Both the position numbers and the translations under genes were made by a program. Below are positions 48,929-63,224 of a DNA stretch of 64,000 nt, one piece after another. Origin of the DNA: Dioscorea cayenensis subsp. rotundata (lineage: Eukaryota > Streptophyta > Magnoliopsida > Dioscoreales > Dioscoreaceae); contig NC_052482.1 in assembly GCF_009730915.1 (NCBI RefSeq), positions 20,180,345 to 20,244,344 of the forward strand, given 5' to 3'. Each line of letters opens with the position of its first letter. Position 1 is the stretch's first letter. The notes below the pieces were generated by a model. The model was not told the origin of the DNA. It made no database searches and saw only the letters and a program-made list of their open reading frames with translations.

Positions 48929-50289
48929 GACATGTATAAGCATGAAACAAACTCAACAAACATATATGTTTTTGGATTTTTTTTAAAACAAAACGTCGTA
49001 TGCAAGGACCTATGCCGTTGGTAAAATAAATATTTCTCGGTAAGATTTTTCTTTTTATATTAAAGGTATAATTTTGAGAAAAATCAAATCCAAATAGGCC
49101 CAGTAGACAGAGAGTTATTTGATGATAAGGATCAATGTTTTATAATTTGATTTTTTTTTTTTTTTTTTTTTTTTTAAATGATTTGGTTTTCATGTCATTT
49201 TCTCTTGATGTATCTGAAGGCTACTCAACAAGCAACTTCAATACTGGTTTTCATCATTGCATCCTAAGTTTTAATTAATTAATTAATTTTTTCTATTTAT
49301 ACAATAATTTGTTCCATGGCCATTAGACAGAGAGTTATTTGATGATAACGATCAATATTGATTAACAACAAAGAAATTTTGCAAATTGATGTGTCACATG
49401 GCCATTTATGTAAAAACAAAAAATAATCACAGTCCACTGTTTGTGTACATCAAATCAAATAATCAATCATGAGTCTTTAGTTGTGGGTCTGTGAGAGGGT
49501 CCCAATGTGAGCTGGTTGGGAACAGAGTGAAGAGATTTTTTTTTTTTCTAATTTATTTGTTTTTCATACTAATGTAAGCTTTGATAATGATCCCAAAAAT
49601 GCTTGGCTTAAAAATGATTTTTATTTTTGGGACTTTTTACTTTTACCAGGAGATAGGTGAGCTACTCTAAGAGGTCAATACAAGAATAAATTATTTTTCA
49701 GTCAAATTATTTGTTTAAAAATTCAAACTCTATCATTTGGATCAACCCAATTGAGTAAGTGAGTTATGTTTGACAATGGTTTTGTACAATTTATTGTTAT
49801 TGGGCTTGAGCCCAAATAAAAAGCAAACTTTTTCTTTTTAATTTACATTATGAATGTATTATATTGGGCTAAAAAAAACCTTGTTGCTATAATTATTTAA
49901 TTTTTAATTTATTATTATCATGATATTTGAGCTAGTGTAGTATTTTGTTTATTGAAAGTAAAAAAAAATGTGAATAATAGATTAAGATAAGAATACAATG
50001 AAGTGGCGTTTGGTTGGGGGTGATCTAAAACACGTAAGATTACCTCATTTGAATGTAATTTTTTTCTTCTTCTCCATTTTAACCTTTCAATTCAATAAAT
50101 TTCATAAACTTCAATTTTAATTAAAAAAAAATAAGAATATTCCATCCTCATATATTTTTTATATAAAAATATATTTATTGAAATATTTAGTTGGAGGAGA
50201 GGAAAACATTTGATTTTTTTTTTCAAATATTAAGTTGAAGAAAAAAATATATATTTATTTCAAATAATTAAGTTTTCTATCTAACAAAA
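48929..50289. other. Gene-free stretch, copy B
   Basis: Counterpart of 2932-4255. Contains a T-run of over 20 bases at 49151-49175 where copy A has about ten T. Confidence 0.5.
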
Positions 50290-50820
50290 CATGTTAGTGT
50301 TACATTCCGACTAGGGCTACAATCAAAATTGAGTCGAAAGTGAGTTTTTGTTATGTTTAAGCTTGGCTGAATACTATTTAAACCGAGCTTCTTTTGTTAA
50401 GCTCGAGCTTGGCTCGCTAAGGAAATATCAAACTTGAGCTCAACTCGAATAGCTATAGTGTAGCTTGTACAACAATTTACTACATTAATATTTATATATA
50501 GGTACAATACATGTTTTACAGTAATTTTAATCATTATAGTATAACTACAGTAATGATTAAAAATTTTTTAGATTGCTATAGTATCATATGGTATATTATT
50601 GAGCCTCTTACGAGCTTTGATGAGGCAAGCAATATGAGGTTTGAGCTCGGCTCGATTATCTACTCGAGTTTGAAAGTCAAGCTCAAGCTCGATTTGAGCT
50701 CTGTTAGTTTGCTTAATAAACGAGCTTTTTTTGAACCAAGCCTCGAGCAACTTTCGAACGGCTTTGTTCATTTGCAGCCCTCATTCCAGGTTTGTCAACC
50801 AAATAAAAGGTGCACATATT
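50290..50820. repeat. GAGCTCGAGC-rich interspersed element, copy B
   Basis: Counterpart of 4256-4770. A related, shorter piece sits at about 42990-43090 in copy C. Confidence 0.5.
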
Positions 50821-52921
50821 TTCCAATGATATGATTTGAGAATCATATTCTCAGTAATCCTATTATGAACAATAATGTAAGAATATGTGAATCAAACAAC
50901 ACTTAAATTTTACTTCGATAAGAGCGATATAGTTAGTATTATGTTTGTTTTAAGTGATTTTTTTATTTTTATATTTCATTTTTAAAACTGATATAAATAA
51001 GTATAACTATATATATTGACAAATATATACAAGCTATATGTCAGGGGAAGGCACATGTGAGAAGTATGAACTCAAGCTCTACAACATTTGTGCCTTCACC
51101 CTAAACAAACTAACGTTCAAATTCACCTTTTTCATTGGACACGAATAACCTACACAGGTGACTCGGTGCTAATAAATAAAACGGTGATTATATATGTATA
51201 TATATATATGTTAGAAATATTTCTCAGTCAATTTTGATAATCCATATTAAAATTTATATATAGAAGCATAATATCCACGGATGATGCTTCAATCTATAAA
51301 TTAGAAATAAGACTATGTTTAAGCTAATGACAAAGATTTATAAAATAAAAAAAAAAATTGCTTTCAATTTACTTAAAAAAACATAGAGTGATGGATATGG
51401 ATTGGCATAATTTATACGTGGCATGCATTAAATTTAGGAAGGCTTATACAATAATAACCAAAATTGCAAGCATCATGGACCAAACTTTGAGTGAAATGCA
51501 ATTAATTCAGTGATGTATTTTCAACTTCTTTTGGAATTTTATATTCAATGAAAGCTCCAGCACTTAATTATTTTTTAGTATGAAAGAAAGAATGGTGCAA
51601 TATATCCTTTATTTATCACTCCTTATCACCATGGGAACAAATTAAGATAAAGATAGGTTTTGATATGTGAGTTTGATGTTTGTCTCCAATTGGTATTATA
51701 AGTATTAGTTTAATGATATGTAAGCTCGATCTAAACTTGCTCTACATGGTCTTAAAATCACTTAAACATCCACATAATGACGTAGTCCTAATTATTTCAA
51801 TAGAAGAGTGACAAAGAAATACAGAAAAAAAAAATAGAATTAATAATATATAAAAATGCACATAAATCGTGAAACATATTTATTAATTATTCCAGATATT
51901 CTTATATGTTGTAGCCATGTGAAACATGGATTGGGGAATTTTGCTAATTTTATTTATAATATGAACATATTTATTTTTCAGTTTTAGTTTTTAAAATTAG
52001 TATACAACTAATATATCATACAGGTACCAACGGCATACATGGCTTGTCTATATTTATCAATATACTCCCTTCGTTTTTTTTTATAATGCATGTTCATTTT
52101 TATAGGTCATCATTTATTTATTTTTCCAAAATTACTCTTAACATATGAAAAAACGGAGAGTATATATATACATATAACAGACACGTGATAAAATAGATAC
52201 AAGTTGTTACGTACAGGAAGAGTAAACAAACAAATTCAATGTAATTATCAAAAAATCAAAAGAGCATATCTTATTTAGGGACTCACTGGCCATTTTTATT
52301 CATATTATTATTAATTTAATTAATTAATTAATTAATGATGTCAATCTAATTAAAAATAAAATATGTGAAAAATATAAAAATTTGTGAGTTCTCAAATTTT
52401 TATGTCTTTTAATTAATAATTTATTTATAGAAAGTAAAAATTCACTCACTTATTAGAATTTTTAAATATATCACAACTTAGAACAAAGATAACTAGGTCA
52501 TCATCATTTATATTTTCTAAAAGAACAATTTATTCTTTTGATAAATATTTAAAAACAAGGTAGTAAAACGGTGCATAATAGTGTCTTGTGAAAAATAATT
52601 AATGTGATAAAAAGAGTTTTTTTTTCCTCATGAAAAATACATATAAATCTTTTCACTTATTATATTCCAATATAATTATTCCCCATTAAAATTTTTAATA
52701 TTAAATAATACACCATTGATGCACATGCAAGAGCATTAAATTAAGAAGAAGCCTTCTCCTCTCCATTGAATATCACAATCACATATTTCAATTACTCAAG
52801 CACACACATGCAAATATTCCAATCTTACAACTTCTCAAACCAATACACCATAATGCCATGGAATTATTCAAGAGGTTCCCATTATTTTGATATGCATTTC
52901 TTTTTTATCATACTTGACCAT

Positions 52922-54629
52922 TTAATTAACAAATCTACAATCCTTTCTAATCTCCCCTTCATCTCCGGTGACCGGATTATTCTCCGACATCAAGAGCAAA
53001 GCCTCGGTGAACTTCTCATAGAAATAATCATTATCCACAGCCATTTTTTCAACAAATTGAGATGTTGAAGGGTCAGTAACCAATTGTTGGTCTACTAACA
53101 TCAACCCTTTATGCTTAAGTAAATTCTTGTAATACATGTTATCAATTATCATTGGTGTATCTCTATCATTCCTTGCATATGCCACTGCCTTTGGGTCAGG
53201 TTCCGGTGAAGGGCAACGTCCTTTGAGATACTCAGCATAGATGGATCTATACTTGGGCTACTGTTGGGTAAAAGTCTCCAACAACATTTATGCCAATGTA
53301 CTCTTCCAAACTGAATGAGCCCCTATATTAGATTTATACTTATTAGAATGTCTCAATAGGTATAATTCGTTTGCATGATTTAACCAGGTATTTTCCGACG
53401 TCTTTTTACTCTATGAATATTTTTGTGATAAAATTAGCATGATTAATAACTACCATGTCCAAATGAAAGTCGTCGGACTCAACTCGAATCGAATATGAGA
53501 GTATTATTTCGATTTAAAAATATCGAAATACTACGCAAATACGTAATTATACTGGGCATTTATCGACACTAAAACCCACATCCAATACGATGATCGTGAG
53601 CTGATGTAATTTGATTACCTGAAAAGAGCCGTTGTCCCTTCGGCATTGATTCCTATTGATTGAAATCGAGAGAGAATGAAGGAAAGGCTATCATTGTGGT
53701 TGGGAATGGAGTTGATCACATCTTGGCTGTAGCTTTCTTTGCTATCTCTTCTTCCTGTTCTCATGTTAAAATATGGTCCTTTAAGCTGTAAAACAATGAA
53801 TGATGTTTGAAGTTATTGTTAGGTATAAATACACTTTTTGATTTTTCCATTAGTAAGTTCAAAACTAAATTGTCTTAACTGAATTTATATATAAATTAGA
53901 GATAAAAACATTATGATGAATTACAAACCATAACAACTCCCTCTCTTGCGGAAAGAGCAACAATGTCAGCACAAGAAACGGTATTAGGGCATTCTTTCTC
54001 TAATGCATCTTTAATCACTTTAACATACTTGAAATTTCTCATCCCAAAGCTTCTTGGTGAATTTTGCTCTGAGATTGTTGAGCTTGTGTCCTCCAACAAG
54101 AGTGAAGCATCACAAGACTATATGTATTATACATGAACAAATTTTATTATATGATTAAATAAATATAAATATAAATATATAAATCACTACATAAAAGAGC
54201 AAGACATTTCATCACCTTAACCATGCAATCATGGAAGAGGTTTCTAACCCAAGAAACAGCAGTGTTCCCATGTTTATGGTAGAGTTTTTCAACTTCTTCC
54301 TTCACGATGTCTTCGGCTTGAGGGCAACTCTCCGAGTAAAAATTTAACCTCAACTCTCCTTTCACTACATTAAATAAAAAAGTCAGTAAAAATACTATTA
54401 GTCATACATCATCTAATTAAATATAATTTGTTTTGTATATATAAAAAAAAACTGTTCATATTTTTGATGTAATTTGTCTATCTTATCAAGAATAAAAAGA
54501 ATAATAGTAATAAATAAATCTGAACTTTGAATAAAGTAATGCATTACCAAAGGAGAAAAGACATAAGAAAAGAGAGAATAAAAGGAAGAGAGAATGAGCT
54601 CTTGATCCCAAAACCATTCTTTTGTTCAT
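52922..54629 (-). pseudogene. PRX42-like: Class III peroxidase (PRX42/PRX21 type), copy B, frameshifted in exons 4-5
   Basis: Same five-exon gene as copy A: 54629-54548, 54364-54216, 54117-53929, 53785-53619, 53322-52922. Exon 3 is intact here (63 codons, SCDASLLLEDTSS through ALSAREGVVM), unlike in copy A. Exon 4 is one base longer than in copy A, with an extra base just before the donor, which puts exon 5 out of phase. Exon 5 keeps copy A's length of 401 bases, but carries several compensating single-base indels at about 53240-53320, across the GAHSVGRVHC active-site region and the residues after it. The C-terminal 87 codons match copy A. The two copies together read as one intact gene, but neither does alone. 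Confidence 0.85.
53332..53600. mobile_element. Fold-back element in peroxidase intron 4, copy B
   Basis: Positional counterpart of 7262-7528, but the sequence differs strongly from copy A, with many extra TCG and CGA words, while the flanks are nearly identical. Part of the inverted repeat is still visible. Confidence 0.55.
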
Positions 54630-54669
54630 TGGAAGTGGGTGATGAAAAACTAGTAGCCATCCTTGAAAC

Positions 54670-56678
54670 TCTTATATAGTGCCAAAAAGATAAGCATGCC
54701 TGAAGGCATGCTCCCACTCAATATTAAAGTATATTTTGGTTGTTGATATGTCACTATGGAATAGTTTAATTGGTTATATAAAGCCAAAGCTTGCTATTCT
54801 CTTCCCTCTCAAATCTCAATGTCTCATAATTGAAAATTAGTATTTATTTAATTCATATAATTAGTGTTTAAAAATTAATAAATTCGGATTCTTACAACTA
54901 AGTATGAGAAATTGTATGACTAATAAAGTTTGGCATCTTGAAATTTTTAGATTGGATTAAAATTAAACCAACCTATATATGTAATACAAATACGATCAAA
55001 GTTAGAGTGTACAAAAGTCAAAACCAAATCTTGACTTTTTTTTCTTCGATTACCATAGTTTTTAAAAAAAAAAAAAAAAAAATAGAATAGATAAAGATAA
55101 GGTTGAACAAGTTGTAGATGATAATTAATGAGTTTACATGACTTTGGAGAGGTCTCTTGATTTACTTTTAAAATTTTTAAATACAGCGAAGATGCATGAT
55201 CATGATTATATAAAATGTAAAATATAATTGATATTAATTTATATTATAAAACTATCCGTACTTTATTTTAAACTAGTTATATGAGTCAGAGATTGAAAAA
55301 AATATAAAGAAAATATTTGGTAGAATACCTATCTTAGTTCTTGTATTAATTTCGATTGCTTTTTACCTTTTTCTTACTAATTTAAGTGCTTTTCAATCAT
55401 CTATCTCTTTTCGAAAGTCGTAAAGACTGTCCAATCATAAAAATACTTAATATACTACACGATTCATCGCATAATCATTCATCAGTAATATACACAATTC
55501 ATGAAATAATAAAAATTAATTTATTTTTGTACGATTCATAGAATATATGAAAGCAATGAAAATTAGTAATTTGTATGTTCGAAAGTAGTATATGGGGACT
55601 GATTGCACTCGTTCAAAGAGTAGAAGGATTAAAAGGGTGCTTTTAAAATCAAAGTAAGACTAAAAGATGACAGTGAAAAGAGTATAAGGGACTAATATGA
55701 GATTCTACCAAAATATTTAAAAATAAGTGAATTTTTACTTTAATCACTAAAAATGAAAATCGATAATACTCTCTCTCCTGCTATCCGTCAGCGATTAACC
55801 GTTCACATACTAAAAAATTTAGTTATTTCATTAAAAATTTTATAAAATTAGTTATTTTCAAAATTACCCTAATTTTTATCTCATTTTTTTTTATTTAATT
55901 CCAACAAAAAAGTTGAATATTAATACTAAAAATAATTTTAAAAAAATAATTATAAATACTTGTTGATGTTCGAAAATAATAGATAAAAAAAACATAGATT
56001 TGTGACGAATAAAAAACGAATGAAAGAAGTATCATTTTTATTTAATTATTATTTTTTTTAAAAGTTAGAACGAAGTTTGGGTCGTGAGATTTTTTTTAAA
56101 TTTATTTATTTATTTTAATAGTATTCAATATAAAGCTATATATACATAAAATATTTATTTTTGTCTCTGATGTTGACTTGCTGATATATACTGACGTGGC
56201 ATGGCATGCAAAATGTGGTTTGTATACGGCAAATTAGCTATCAAATCAATCCAGTTTATGACATGTCATGATTAACATTTTGACTACATAATAAAATGGA
56301 ATTACATAATATATAAATATATATTAACATATCATGTCAATATCCATGCCCAAAAGAGGACCCACATCAACAATATAAAAAAAAGCAAGTTATAAAAATT
56401 AGCATTAGATAATAATAATAATTTGAGTAAATAGACACTAAAAACAGTACTGAAATATCATAACAATAATTTAAATGATTAATTATACATACAATATATT
56501 ATCTAAAATTAAATTTCATATAATGGCAACAAAGCTTTTACTAAAATCAAGGGGCTCATGTCTTTTCTTTCTTTATTTCATTAGTCTTTCAGATTCTTTA
56601 TTTTTATTTATCTCTATAAATTTGAATTTATCCAAACTCCCTACTAAAGCTTATATGAGTAGTCCTATTTCATATTTC

Positions 56679-56709
<31 letters not shown>

Positions 56710-58265
56710 TTGCTCTATTTTATATATTTGCTCTTTTAATCTAAATAGTTTATCTTTAAGAAAAACCACTAAGATGGGGTTTATAACAAAAACAAATTAA
56801 ATATAAAAATAGATATTTTTTTAATATCAAATAAGTTTAATTGACTTTTGTGGCTGAGAATCAAAGCTAGAGAGGGAGCACTTAATAATAATAATCAAAT
56901 AATAAGATAATTAGATAAAACAAAAAGGCCAAGTAAGTGACCACAAATAGTGCAATCCCAATTGTATGCAACTTGACTAGTTAGTGTTTGGACGGTGCAC
57001 TCCACCCAACAAAGAACAAACTCTTCAATGCTTTCCCTACTTCCTTTCTATGTATGACTTAAAAATGTCCAAATGAGATTCAAAAGTCTTTAAAAATTGA
57101 ATAGTTGAAACATTTTACAGTACTTCACAGTACTTGAAAATGTTTTAAATTTTTGAGTTAAATATAAGTCAAATTATTTGAATTTATAAGTATTAAAATA
57201 GTTTTCTGTGGGAGGATTGGATTGACCTTTTTAAAAAAATCTTTTTTTTATCATTAAAAGCTTAAAACTGAATACATGACCATTGTTTTGAATTAGGTAG
57301 GCCATCAAAAGAGAATATATACGAATACAATTATTTTAACTTCGTTAAAATAAATAGGTAAATCATAATTTTATAAAACAACTAGAAAGCATATACAAAT
57401 AACAATGATAGAAAATAACTGAGAAAAAAACCAATGGATCTTTAATCTGATAATGTTGGTTTCACTGTGAAAGACGATAAATGCAAGACAAAAAACAACT
57501 TGAAAAACATAAAACAATTCAAAACAACTCTAAAAGAACATTGGGAGATAGGGATAAAAATGCTAAATAGAAATCATTGAATGTAAAACAAGAAAAATTT
57601 CAAGCTAAATATCCTTGGCCAAATATCTTTGAAAATTTTCACTGATTAAGCCTATAATCATGCCAAAACGAAGTAAAAATCCAACTTGATAATGGACAAA
57701 AACACATACAAAAGCCCATATGGCAATTAAGGATCGAATGGTATTGTCATTAATTTCTATGTGGTAAAGTAAAAAATTTAACTCTCTTCTAAAACATAGT
57801 TGAAAATTTTAAAAACATACTTGGAATAATTTATCTGTATTGTTAAAAATAATGCAATTAAAAATCCCAAAGTGAAACGAAATATATGTCCCTAAATATA
57901 AATTTGTGAATAAGTAATTTGAATGCTTTTATTTTTGTTATTTTTCTTTTAACAAAAAATCCAAACCAAGCATTCTAAACTTCAAATGTGTTAAATTTGA
58001 AATCAATACAACCAAATTTTGTTTCCCTCACTGATTTGAAAAAAATCAGGATACATGCAACTAGTTAAAGACGACCTTGAAAAAGATGATTCTAAGTTTT
58101 TGAATTCATAAAAGCAAATTGAAAAAGATCAGAGAAGGTTACACTTTAGAAACCAGTTTAGCAAGTGGTGCTCTTATCTCCTGCACAACACAAACAGAAA
58201 GAGACAGTCTTTTAGACTTGATGATGGATTCATAACATTGCTACAGGAGAGGGTTTTACAAACCT
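54670..58265. other. Gene-free stretch between peroxidase and TMEM209-like genes, copy B
   Basis: Counterpart of 8610-12170. It includes the divergent island at about 55310-56040 and an (AT)n run at 56680-56701. Confidence 0.5.
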
Positions 58266-58270
58266 GATCT

Positions 58271-61200
58271 TCAACTTTCATTCGCCAATCGAGGAACTGA
58301 AAGGATGTTCAAAGCCGAAGAACCGAGATGAACTCCACGAACAACCGCTCCATATCCTACCTTGATTCTATGGCAGAGAAGCAAAATAGCATCCCATAAT
58401 GCTGTTCTTCCCTGGAAAAATATGAATTAAGTTCAGTAGTATTAGGACATGTTAAAAAGAGTTTTGGCAGACTGAGAACAATAAGCTTACAAAAGGGCAG
58501 AGAAAAATGAATGAAATCTTTTGAGGCTACATAAACTTGAAAATTGACAGTGAAGCGTTGCGTGAATGACTGACTATATTCATTTCTGTAATGCAAGTGA
58601 ATTAGGATTTAAACTCTAAAGAATATAATTCCAGCAACTTACATAACGCAATCTAATGTATGCCTTATAGACCAACTTTAAAAACAATTGGCAGAGTTTT
58701 ATTAGTATAAGTGCACTTCAGATCTTTGAACCACTGAAGATTCAATATGGTCCTGAAAACAAAAAATGTTGATTTGATTTCAGGGTTAAAAGTAGTTCTA
58801 AATTGGAAAAAAAAAACTCCTTATGTTTCCATAAGTTGGGGACTATTTCTGTATTCTTTTTCTTGTTACAATTACTAAAAATTAATTTTGGTCTAGGGTT
58901 CAATGACCATAGTGAATATAGAGGTACAGTTCAGGAAGTAAAAAGTGCACTTTCATCAAGTTATGTTTCCTTTCAGGGTCAGTGAGAGTTAAAAAGTTCT
59001 GTAGCCTATAAATTCACTTAGAAATTCAACTATTTTTAGTTTCGATTTGGTGCTCTATTATCAGGCAGACAATAAGTCTAAAAATTAAAAGCAAATTCAG
59101 TGTTTCAGCTGGCATAGAAGACCACTATTGTGATTATTTAAGGATAAACTATAACAGCAAACACTTATACATTGGCAACTAACCTGCAGAGAGTTTTGAA
59201 GCTTTTTATCCCAATACAAAAGCAAAAGTCGGAGGACTTTGCTTCCCAACTGCTAATATACAAGCCCGGGATGGACCACAGATGGCACACCAGATATGAT
59301 AGCCACATACTTCTCAGGAAACCTCTCTTTCGGGAAGAACTCCGAGGAACAAAGGATTCTTGCTTGACTGAGCACCGAATAGGAGGCGGGATCGACATGT
59401 AACATCCATTTGGGATGATCTAAGAAAAGCAGAGAATAGATATAACAGCAGGTGAGAGTCACTTGGAAGTTCGCCAATACTTTTTGCCTGCTTTGTCAGA
59501 ACCATCTACACTCCCCAAATAGTTATAATTCTTTAAGCATGTTCCTTCAGCAAGTTCTGCGACAAATCAAGAACAGAAAACTCAAGAACAGAAAACAAGT
59601 CATGGTATTAACTCTAGCATATTTGACATCTTGGTAAATACTACATTGTACTGTTAAACATGCATAAAAAATTCATATTTTGAAAATATGATGTCTACCT
59701 CGGACCCTTTGCACAGTATAATCTGCACGCACACCACTTAGTGGGAGCAAGCCTCTAATCAGCTCTCCTTTCATCAATGTGTTAAGTCTCTGATGTTCAG
59801 TGATGGCATCCACACATGCTTGTACAAAAGGAAGTATAGGATTTGGCTGTGGTTGTTGCAAGCCAACTATAGGAGATTGCACTTCACATTGGAGGGAACG
59901 AGAAGAAGCACAATCAGATAAATTTATATGTAAAGCTAAACCATCCTAGGCCACAGATGACAGTAAACAAGTTGCTTGAGTAATAGACAGGAATAGTGAA
60001 AGAAACTCACAAGCTGATGCATCACGTACTTGCAATAGATTTGCACGAAGCTGATGAAGAACCCCATCTTCATCCAAGGTAAATATCGGCTGCCACTCTT
60101 TGGCACCATCTATCAGGGACACATTGACAGGCACAGTAGTAGTCAATGTATCACTTCCAACCTGATTTACAGTAATGGAAACACCAACCCGCGCTGCTGC
60201 TTGCATAACCTGCAAAAATTACAATTATATTCACATTACAAACATATTCAGATCAAAGATGTGCATTAGAGAATGGTAGCTGAAAACCTGAATGTGACTT
60301 GTTTCGATCTTCTCAAGCAACGGATTCATTAGCATTGATGAGAACCACTGCCTCAGCCTATCCTGCCACTGCTCAATTTGAGGGTAGACACCAAAAAACT
60401 CAAAAGCCTCTACTACTTGTTCCACTGACATAGGAGGTGGGAGCTCTCCCTCTCCTTTCTTAGGAGGTGTGCTATACTTCTGGTTGACATTCTCACAGGC
60501 CCTCAGTGGCGTGCTCCTTGTAGTACCAGAAGCAGTGGCCGAGCTGGCTATTGAGCTTGGGCTGACAATGCCAAACTCTAATGGTGGCTGGGGCGTAGTA
60601 GTTTCTGTCTTGACAGCTGACTCACAAAACTTCTCATCCACATTTGCCAAGAATTGCTCAAACAAGGCTTCTGTCTGTATCCCTTTTGCACTGCCTTTTG
60701 ACCATGGGGTTGAAGGAGAGGATATATATTGAGAATGCAGCCGAGCAGGAGTTGAAACCGGGGACATCCCTGACATCTTCTTTGCACTACTAGCTAACTG
60801 TTGTTGCTCCGATCCAACTAATGATGAACGAGTGGGTGTATAACCAAAAGCCCGACTTCCTAATAGGGACAAGGGGCTCCGAGGACAAAGTCATTGACTT
60901 GGGATGCTTCTTCACAACCTCATCATCCATTTTCTCACAAGGTTGCAGCTTTATGCCTAAGAGGTTCAATTGACGCTCAGAGAGCTTCTTCCGCTGATCC
61001 TTCATTCTCTTAGTCAGAACACCACCATTGCGCAGAGCCAAAGCTCGGAGGAAAGCAGATAATGTCGTGATGAACACCAGAACAAGCGCAGTTCGCAAAA
61101 GATTTGAAAAAGAAACACTGCAATACTCCACAGAGGAAATTAATCAAACAGTTAATGGGCATTACCAGAAATAGTTAGTGCATAGTGAAATCCTTACAAG

Positions 61201-61568
61201 CTCCAACTTTTGATACACGGATCAATCCCAAGCTATGAGTGAGCGAGTCCTCCCTGTAGGACCGACCAAGAAAACAAGCATCAGAAGGAGAAGAAGCTTA
61301 CGCATGAGCACAGTGAAGAAGCAGAGAAGAATGTAAACAATTTGAGGGCAAGAAATGGTACATGGATGAGAGGGCGAGGAAGGATAGGGGCGGAGACAAG
61401 GGCAGAGGAGGAGAAGAAGAGGACAGCGGATGAGGAAGGGCGGAGGCTGGAGGCGGTGAGAGCGGCGGAGAAAGCGGGGTTCTGGTACACCGAGAACTCG
61501 CGCTTCTTCGAGGAGGAGGAGGAGCAGAAGCTCCTCGATGTAGCATTAGGGTTTCGATCTGCTTCCAT
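58271..61568 (-). pseudogene. TMEM209: TMEM209-like membrane protein gene, copy B
   Basis: Same gene as at 12178-15485. Start MEADRNPN at 61568; exon 1 probably ends at a CATGC/GTAAGC donor near 61300. The large middle exon is open for over 200 codons (to CACATTCAG/GTTTTC near 60287), and the next exon (VMQAAARVGVSITV through LLQVRDASA) is also intact, so copy B is the better copy in the 5' half. In the 3' half it is worse: two bases are missing near 59474, giving an early stop in ELPSDSHLLL, and there are further indels at 59270-59390 and offsetting indels at the last codons near 58290. Both copies also share a one-base frame change in a GTCGGGC run (about 60865 here, about 14775 in copy A), between SEPLVPIRKS and AFGYTPTRSS. 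An alternative last exon reading EIRAPLAKLVSNV (about 58140-58180) is possible. Confidence 0.8.
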
Positions 61569-62009
61569 TGTCGTCTGGCTCGCGAGCTCGCGGGCTCTCC
61601 TCGGTCTCTGGTTTTCAAATCTCCATGGATTTCAAATGTTCTCTTTTTGCAAGCTTTACTTACACTTGAACGGGGGTTCATTTGCGAATCGCACCTCATG
61701 ACCATTTATAATTTATATTATGTGGCCACAAAATTTTTTTTAACATAAAAATTATTTATTTATTTTTTTCCAGTTGAACACTTGCAGGTATGACTTGACG
61801 ACTTTTGTATGCATACGTTTTTCGACTAATTTGTTGACGCTGACGACTGATATAATACTGAAATCATACATGATATTACTACCACACATACAACCGATTA
61901 AGTAATTTTTAGTATTAAAATCGTGATCACAAAGATTATAAAACGCAAAACATTCGTGCTTTATGGGTAGAAACGAACCCTTTCGAACGGAGAATTAGAA
62001 TTAGATTAA

Positions 62010-62436
62010 ACATTTTTATGGGGGTGTTTTAGTAAAACCACGTACGGCACGACAAAAGTGATTAATTATTACTCGTGAGGGGGTTGCTGCATATAACTTC
62101 ATTTATTTTTGCACGAAAAACCCACTAGTTTCAAAAATGCCAGGGGTGTTTCTGTAAACGGCATAAATTTTTGTCACTTTTGCAAGAGAACTCCTTGTTT
62201 GTTAGTTATTCTCCTGAGGGCGTCATTGCAAAGTCACAAAACTTCATGTAAAGTTAACCTTTCCAGGGCGTTTTATGTAAAAACCACATAAATCAGCAGT
62301 ATTTTTGCAAAAAGCACCCCTTTGTTATTAATAATAATTATGAGGGTGTCTTTTTGCAACCATAAGACTTTTGCATTAAAACGCACTAATTTTAGAATAT
62401 ATCCAACTTTCCGGCCCTGGAGGATTGCAAAATACC
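62010..62436. repeat. Degenerate GGGTGT..TGCAAAA motif array, copy B
   Basis: Counterpart of 15921-16346, with the same motif order and small indels. Confidence 0.6.
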
Positions 62437-63177
62437 GGGTTAATTTTTCGAGTCACCCAACTTCGCTTTATTATCATTTTGTCATCCAATTTCAAAACGA
62501 TCAGCTGGCCACTCAAGTTTAAAAACTTCACCGAAAGTCACTCGAGACTCTCCATCCCAATAGCCTACGTGAGCCGTAGCTCAGCCACCGATGATGTAAA
62601 CATTATCGCTTTCACGTGGCCTCGCCCATCGCCGATTAAGTCGCTAGTCATCAAAACAACGACACCTCAGCCTCTTTCTCTCTTCTTCTTGCTCTTCCTG
62701 CTTTCTTCTTCTCTACATTTCTTCTTCTCACTCTTTCTCCTTCTTTTTCTTCTTTCTCTCGGGTTTCTTCTTCTTCTCACCTCTTTCTTCTTCACGCCAT
62801 TATTCCTAGACTTGAAGAAATCAATGCAAGTCCCCTGTCTAACAAAAATGAGTTAAAAGAAACAACCGAAAGTCAGTGAGTCTTCCTCAAAAACCCTAAA
62901 TCCACAAAAGCATGGTTCTTATCCACAGAAAAAAGAAAAGGAGAGGAGAAAACCTGGGCATTTCAATGGAAGTTGCAGCAGAGCTCGTGGCCCATCTCGA
63001 GCTCATGTTGAGGGATGGACTTGGATGAGAGATGGAGCACTTTGAGAGGGCGTAGCATGGTGGAGGTCTCGCCAGTTAGTCAGAATCTTCACATTGGCAT
63101 CGCCGACTTGTTAGGCTTCCTCCTCACATCGCCATGGCGTCAATGATATAAGGTCCTTCATCATCATCATCATCTCC

Positions 63178-63224
<47 letters not shown>

